Shown here: positions 59,361-64,000 of the stretch, piece by piece | Layout: every line of letters starts with the position of its first letter | Numbering within the stretch: position 1 is the first letter of the stretch | Source of the DNA: Epichloe hybrida | Lineage: Eukaryota > Ascomycota > Sordariomycetes > Hypocreales > Clavicipitaceae | DNA: 64,000 bases | Direction of reading: 5' to 3' | NCBI GenBank assembly: GCA_019022495.1 | Contig: JAFEKR010000019.1 | Span: forward strand, 496,001 to 560,000 | Notes under the pieces: model-generated | What the model saw: only the letters and a program-made list of their open reading frames with translations | Told to the model about the DNA's origin: nothing | The model's database searches: none | Program-made: the position numbers and the translations under genes

Positions 59361-60181
59361 AAATCTATATTAAAGTAAGTTTTTTTTCTAATTTTCTAAT
59401 TTTCCTAATTTTTTCCTAATTTTTAGTAATTTTTAGTAATTTTTTAATTTTTCTTAAAGTTTAAATTTAAAAGATTAAATTTTTCTAAATTTTCTAACCT
59501 TTTTCTAATTTTCCTTAATTTTTTTAGATTTTTCTAATCTTTTTTAATTTTTTCTAGTTTTTTTAATTTTTCTTTTTTTATAAGGTTTTAAAGTAATTTA
59601 GAAAGCAAAAAGGTTATAAAAATAAGGGAAAACGTAATATTTAGTAAAGTAAGTAGCTATACTATATAAAGGGTTTTATAAATATTTTTTTTAAATTTAC
59701 TAAGGTAAAAAGAAAGAGAAAAGAAAGAAAGAAAAAAGAAAGCAAGGGAATACCTCTCTTTTAAAAATTTTTTGTAAGTAAGTTACAAATAACGTAACAT
59801 ACTAACTATCTAATTAGACTAGGAAAGACCTATAACTAACCCTAATCATCCAATCAGACAGGCAAGGACCCACAGAAGACCCACTTTTCGGGCCCACTTT
59901 TATATAGCTTATATTAATTCTAAATAATAACCGTATTATTTTAAATCTAGTAAATTTAGCTTAATAGTAAATTTAATAAAATACCTATTATAAAAACACT
60001 TATATTAATCTAATAGAGAAAAATCTAAAGTATATTATAAGATATTAATATACCCCACTTTTCTTTCCTCCTAATATTACATTTGTAATGTTTGTAATGT
60101 AATATAATGTAATGTAATGTAATTACACATTACATCCAAACCCCAAATATTACATTACATTACATTACATTACATGCTCTG

Positions 60182-60189
60182 ACTATTAT
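60182..60189. repeat. hAT-2 target-site duplication, right
   Basis: ACTATTAT, identical to 54479-54486. Confidence 0.9.
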
Positions 60190-61450
60190 AGTAAAAATAG
60201 ATTTTTTTAGCTTTATATTTTAATAACTAAGGTTAAATTTATCTTATATTTAGTATATAATAACTAATATTATTTTAGAATTACTAGGATAGTAATAAAG
60301 TTATAATTAGTTTATTTTCTATATATAAGCTAGTAAATTTATAATTATATTACTTACTATATAGTATTTTAGAAAAATACTATTAATTTATTAAAACTAC
60401 TAAGGAAGTTATAATTATTATAGTTAAGGCTAATACCTTTTTATATAATTTTACTTAATTTTATAATAAATATACTAGAAGTATTAGCTATAAATACTAT
60501 ATAGTAAATAAAGGGATATACTATATATAATTTACTATACTTAGTAAATTATTTATTTAGTAAGAGAACTTTTCTAATACTAAGATATACTATATATTTT
60601 AGTAAAAATTTAAGTAAAATTACTTCTTTATACCTTACATATTATAAACTAGGGATTACTAAGATAAATTATTAGTAATAAAGACTTAAAGTTTATATTT
60701 AATATATAAAAGGAGATATTTAGGTATATAGAAGTTAAACTCCTTATAAGTATAGTATATTACCTTTAAATAAATAAAACTATAGAAAAGAAAAATGAAA
60801 TAATAATAATTATAATATAATATTATATAGTAATAAACCTAGATATAAAGTAAATATTACTATTACTAGTATCATAGTATTAGCTAAATAATACTATAGC
60901 TATAGGTATAGGGTAGGCTTCTAATAAGCTACTATATAGTTTTTATTTACTAAGTATTATTAATTTACTTTCTCTAAATAATATAACTAATACTAAGTTT
61001 AATATAGATAATATTATAGTATTATAAAAATTATATTAGTATAAGGCTTAATTAGTAATTATAATAGTAGCTATACTTACTAAGATTTAATATAATAATT
61101 ACTATAAACTAGTTAATATTAATAAAGAAAATATAGTATACTTATAACTATATAAGGGATATAAATTACCTAGTAAACTAAAGAAAAAATAATCTTTATA
61201 AAAGGTAAGGCTATATAAAGTATTAGAAAAAGTAAATCCTTTAGAATATTAATTAGATTTCCCTTTAAATTTATAAGTATATCTAGTAGTATTAGCTATA
61301 TAAATTTAGAAGCTAATATAAGAAAAAGACTTATTTAAAAAAGAAAAAATAGCTTCTTTACTAATTATATTTAATAATTTATAGAAAGTAAACTATTAGG
61401 AAATTAAGAGAATTTATAGCTATTAGATTAAGATTTTTAAGGAAATTAAA
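60190..61450 (+). mobile_element. Ty3/gypsy remnant with integrase C-terminus and chromodomain-like end
   Basis: From ~61140 the + strand reads LYKGYKLPSKLKKK, then LYKVLEKVNPLEYQLDFP. This is the 'KLP.K...K......GPFKI..KV..LAY.L.LP' block that closes gypsy integrases. A following block resembles the start of a chromodomain (..VNYQEIKRIY..). The upstream part (60190-61100) is probably pol of the same element but is too mutated to assign. Confidence 0.65.
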
Positions 61451-61459
61451 ATACAAGAT

Positions 61460-64000
61460 CCTTATGGCTGCCCGAATTTATCGGCATTATAGGCGCAGGG
61501 AAAGCGTCGGTATCCGCCCGGGCTAATTATTATCCGGTTCCGTTTTCACTAATAACATTAACATTAAGTGCGTAAAAGGGCTTTTTTAGTTAATCTACTA
61601 TAATACAAATTTTACAAATTTATACATAACTATCCCTCTAGGGGCATATGCTTTTCCCTCTACTAAGACGTCACTTAGCAGATATCTAAGGAGAAGTGAC
61701 GTCTTAGTAGATAATAATACCTTTCCCCCTCTTATAATCTCGAATTAATTTATATCAAATCAATGTAAATAGGAGATTTAACAACTAGGACTAGGCTATG
61801 AGATTCTTTTATTTAAGGAGCAGGAGGGGTCTAAGCTAGGTTAATATGCGGAGGTAGCTTAACCACCTTATTATTATCGACAATAAAGCTAATAAAGCTC
61901 TTATTATCTAAACTCATCAAAATTTCTATATCTAATAAGATATATTAACTTTATCTAGCTATTATGTAACATAAATTATTTCTACCTCTTGTTACCACAT
62001 ATTAAAAGCCCTTAGGCTAGTATCTAAGTTAGTCTAGGAAGTAAGAGTGCTAAGATTAAAGGGAGCATTAAATATAATACCCTTAAGCATCTTTACTCTC
62101 AAGACAGCGATGTATGTAAGGCCTATTATAAACTCCTTTACGGAGATATTAGCTACTACCTTATTAAGAGTAATGCCCTATAACTTATACATAGTAATGC
62201 TATATGTAATTATAAATAGGAATTAACGCTAGCTATATAGGTTACTACCCTTAACAAACTCGCGGTACGCTTAGAAAATAGAAATAATAGTAGCCTTATT
62301 AGGCTTTGTGAAGTAAGGCAGTCCCGCGTACTTATCTATTTACATAAACACAATATTAGGAGCCTATTAGCAAGGATTAGTAACATCTTAATCCTAGTAA
62401 ATATCTTTCACAATCCCTATAGCGCTATTAACAAGGCCTATAGGCGTCTAGATATTCTCTGTTAGCATAACCCTTACTCTAATACAAACTAGCAAAGTGT
62501 AGTAGAGGTTTCCTGCTATTTAAGAATTAGTATTATGCCTAAATTCGCTAATATATATTATGTGGACCTGAATAATCGGTAATATAAGCCTTTCTATGTA
62601 GTTATAGTTGTATTCTTAGACCTACTGTCTCGTGTAGTAGATATGGACTGCATTTATAAAGGAATCAACCTCTAGAGGCGAGAGCTACAATTAAATTTAG
62701 GAATAAAGAAGCTTCTAATAGTTAATAGATAGCTAAGCTAAACAAAGGCCCTAGAGAGCTTCATAGAACGGTGCCTATGCATTACCTTATTAGTGAATAA
62801 CTTGCTAAAGCACAACAGTCTTATCAAAGGCCTAATAGGCATTACGCCTAGCTAGATCCATATTATTCACAAGTCTGTTATTACTATAGAGAGGCTTCTT
62901 AAAGACTAGTGAAAGCTAGTAAAAGTTACTAAAGAGAATTACACTATAGCCACTAAAGTAGTCCTCTGAATTAGAAAAGATTTAACGAAGTTATTGGTCA
63001 ATGGAGTAGAGCGTCTTTAGCCTAATTATAGACTTCTCGTTAATAATGATGTATTTAACCCTTCGTAGGGTGCCTTGTAACTCAGAAAGCTTGTTAGTTA
63101 AAAGCTTAGGTAGGGTTGTAATCTACCTTAAGACTAGAAGATACAGTAGCGAATGTAATATCATTCCGTTAATGCTATTAGCAGCGATTCCAGTAGGGGT
63201 AGCTCGTATAATACATCCCAGGGCGCGGTATTCTAGTGCCATAGAAATAGCGTGAATAATAAATGATTTCCCTATGCCTCCCTAGCTATTAACCTAGAGA
63301 AGAAGTGATTTAGGTGTTTGCTTATTTAGATTAAGAGTATCCTTAAGGTGGCAAACATATATATTAAAGATAAGGCGCTACTCTAGATTAAGACTAGTGA
63401 TGTTCTAGTTGCTTATGGGATCCTAAGAAGCAATAGTAGTAGTAAAAGACTCCTTAAGGCTATTCTAATACTCTCTCTTCTGCGCAAGAAGATTAGGATA
63501 GGTTTTAATATGATTTCGCCAATTATAGGCTAAATCACAATCGCGGTTCCTAAGTAATTTAACCTTATCGGTGTCAAGCTTAATATGTGGAATCTAGCGA
63601 GCTATTTCCTACTAAGCCTTTAGCTAGACCTTATTCTCCTACTAAGGGTCTTCCTTAAACTTATCTTCTATCATGGGAGGTAGCTTACTATAGTAATTAT
63701 GATAGTAAGCGCTAGCGTAGACTCTTTAATAATACATGAATGCCTTACAAAACGTAGTAAAACTCTTCTCCTTCACTATCTTTAGCTAGTTATAGTTAGT
63801 ATAGGGATGGCTTAGCATAAGCTTTACTCTATAGAAGTCCTTAAAGCTTTTATTATTAGGATTAGTCTTATATTACAGGAAGTAATTTAGGACCTAGTTA
63901 GGCGTGTTAGGGAACTCTTGCTAATGCTTAGGCTTCTTAGAGAAGTTAATCTAGGTTAGGAACTAAAAATAATAAAGATCCTATAGGCTTATAAGGCGAT
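61460..64000 (-). mobile_element. Helitron, helicase part, truncated by the window edge
   Basis: The - strand from 64000 leftwards reads DFYRVKLMLSHPYTNYN (~63850-63780), a segment typical of fungal Helitron helicases. Then comes a PIF1-type helicase: Walker A GGIGKSF (63261-63281), CIIRATPTGIAANSINGMILHSLL, and a Walker B-like IIINEKSII (63029-63055) where the Asp of DEKS has become Asn. Stops are frequent. The left (3') boundary is uncertain. Confidence 0.75.
61660..61710. repeat. 17-bp perfect inverted repeat with 17-bp loop
   Basis: CTACTAAGACGTCACTT (61660-61676) is the reverse complement of 61694-61710. It lies beyond the 3' end of the Helitron helicase on the coding strand. Confidence 0.9.

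Larger units (their letters stand above)
54487..60181 (-). mobile_element. hAT-2: complete but decayed hAT transposon, 5695 bp
   Basis: Begins CAGAGCATTACATTACATT and ends with the inverse (..AATGTAATGCTCTG-like ACATGCTCTG), flanked by the 8-bp ACTATTAT duplication. Same internal layout as hAT-1: a decamer array (54897-55175), a 9-mer array (55648-56109), then a transposase on the - strand. A 201-bp solo-LTR-like insertion lies at 54546-54746. Confidence 0.9.
33031..64000. other. RIP-degraded AT-rich island of nested transposons
   Basis: From ~33030 to the window end the sequence is dominated by TA steps with very little CG or CA. Essentially every recognisable coding stretch is transposon-derived and broken by TAA/TAG. 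Individual elements are listed separately. Confidence 0.9.

Noticed and set aside
1..64000. tRNA, rRNA genes and CRISPR arrays
   Set aside because: No tRNA-like pair of A and B boxes with cloverleaf, no rRNA core sequence, and no spaced palindromic repeats; tandem arrays here have no spacers.

Overview
The window looks like nuclear DNA of a filamentous ascomycete, probably a sordariomycete. The left half has intron-containing genes with short (52-139 bp) GT..AG introns, pyrimidine-rich leaders and fungus-specific families (Zn2Cys6 regulator, DUF3405, Sae2/Ctp1, Gis2/Byr3). The right half is a long AT-rich block full of transposon wrecks whose decay (C-to-T and G-to-A, glutamine codons turned into TAA/TAG, CA turned into TA) is what repeat-induced point mutation (RIP) leaves. 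I could not fix the genus.

Layout. 0.9-11.1 kb: Sae2/CtIP DNA-repair factor (-), a seven-zinc-knuckle Gis2/Byr3 protein split into eight exons, some of 14-20 nt (+), a cytochrome b5-acyl-CoA dehydrogenase fusion (-) and a Zn2Cys6 transcription factor (-). 12.2-25.5 kb: a glycerol-use neighbourhood with glycerol kinase (-), an aquaglyceroporin (+) and the mitochondrial FAD glycerol-3-phosphate dehydrogenase (+). Together they would take up glycerol, phosphorylate it and oxidise glycerol-3-phosphate to dihydroxyacetone phosphate. A 3.06 kb RIP-decayed PIF/Harbinger element with perfect 22-bp inverted ends sits in the divergent interval between kinase and porin. 26.4-30.4 kb: a DUF3405 membrane-anchored protein and an unknown protein with a SUMO-interaction-like motif. 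31.05-31.76 kb: a protein-kinase pseudogene. 

33-64 kb is a RIP-degraded AT-rich island of nested elements. I could delimit several by target-site duplications (TSDs): hAT-1 (38123-44091, 8-bp TSD), hAT-2 (54487-60181, 8-bp TSD) and a Ty1/copia element (46389-53459, 5-bp TSD, 825/780-bp LTRs, half-tRNA-iMet-type primer site). Three copies of a short non-LTR-like element share a conserved 3' stem-loop and have 15-16 bp TSDs. There is also a chromodomain-type Ty3/gypsy tail and a Helitron helicase that runs off the right edge. The short elements (309 bp and 201 bp) inside this block have stayed visibly less mutated than the long ones, which fits a length threshold for RIP.

The two most interesting items are the glycerol cluster with its candidate regulator and the stem-loop non-LTR family. 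All exon boundaries were placed by hand from splice signals and reading frame; every spliced model closes in frame.
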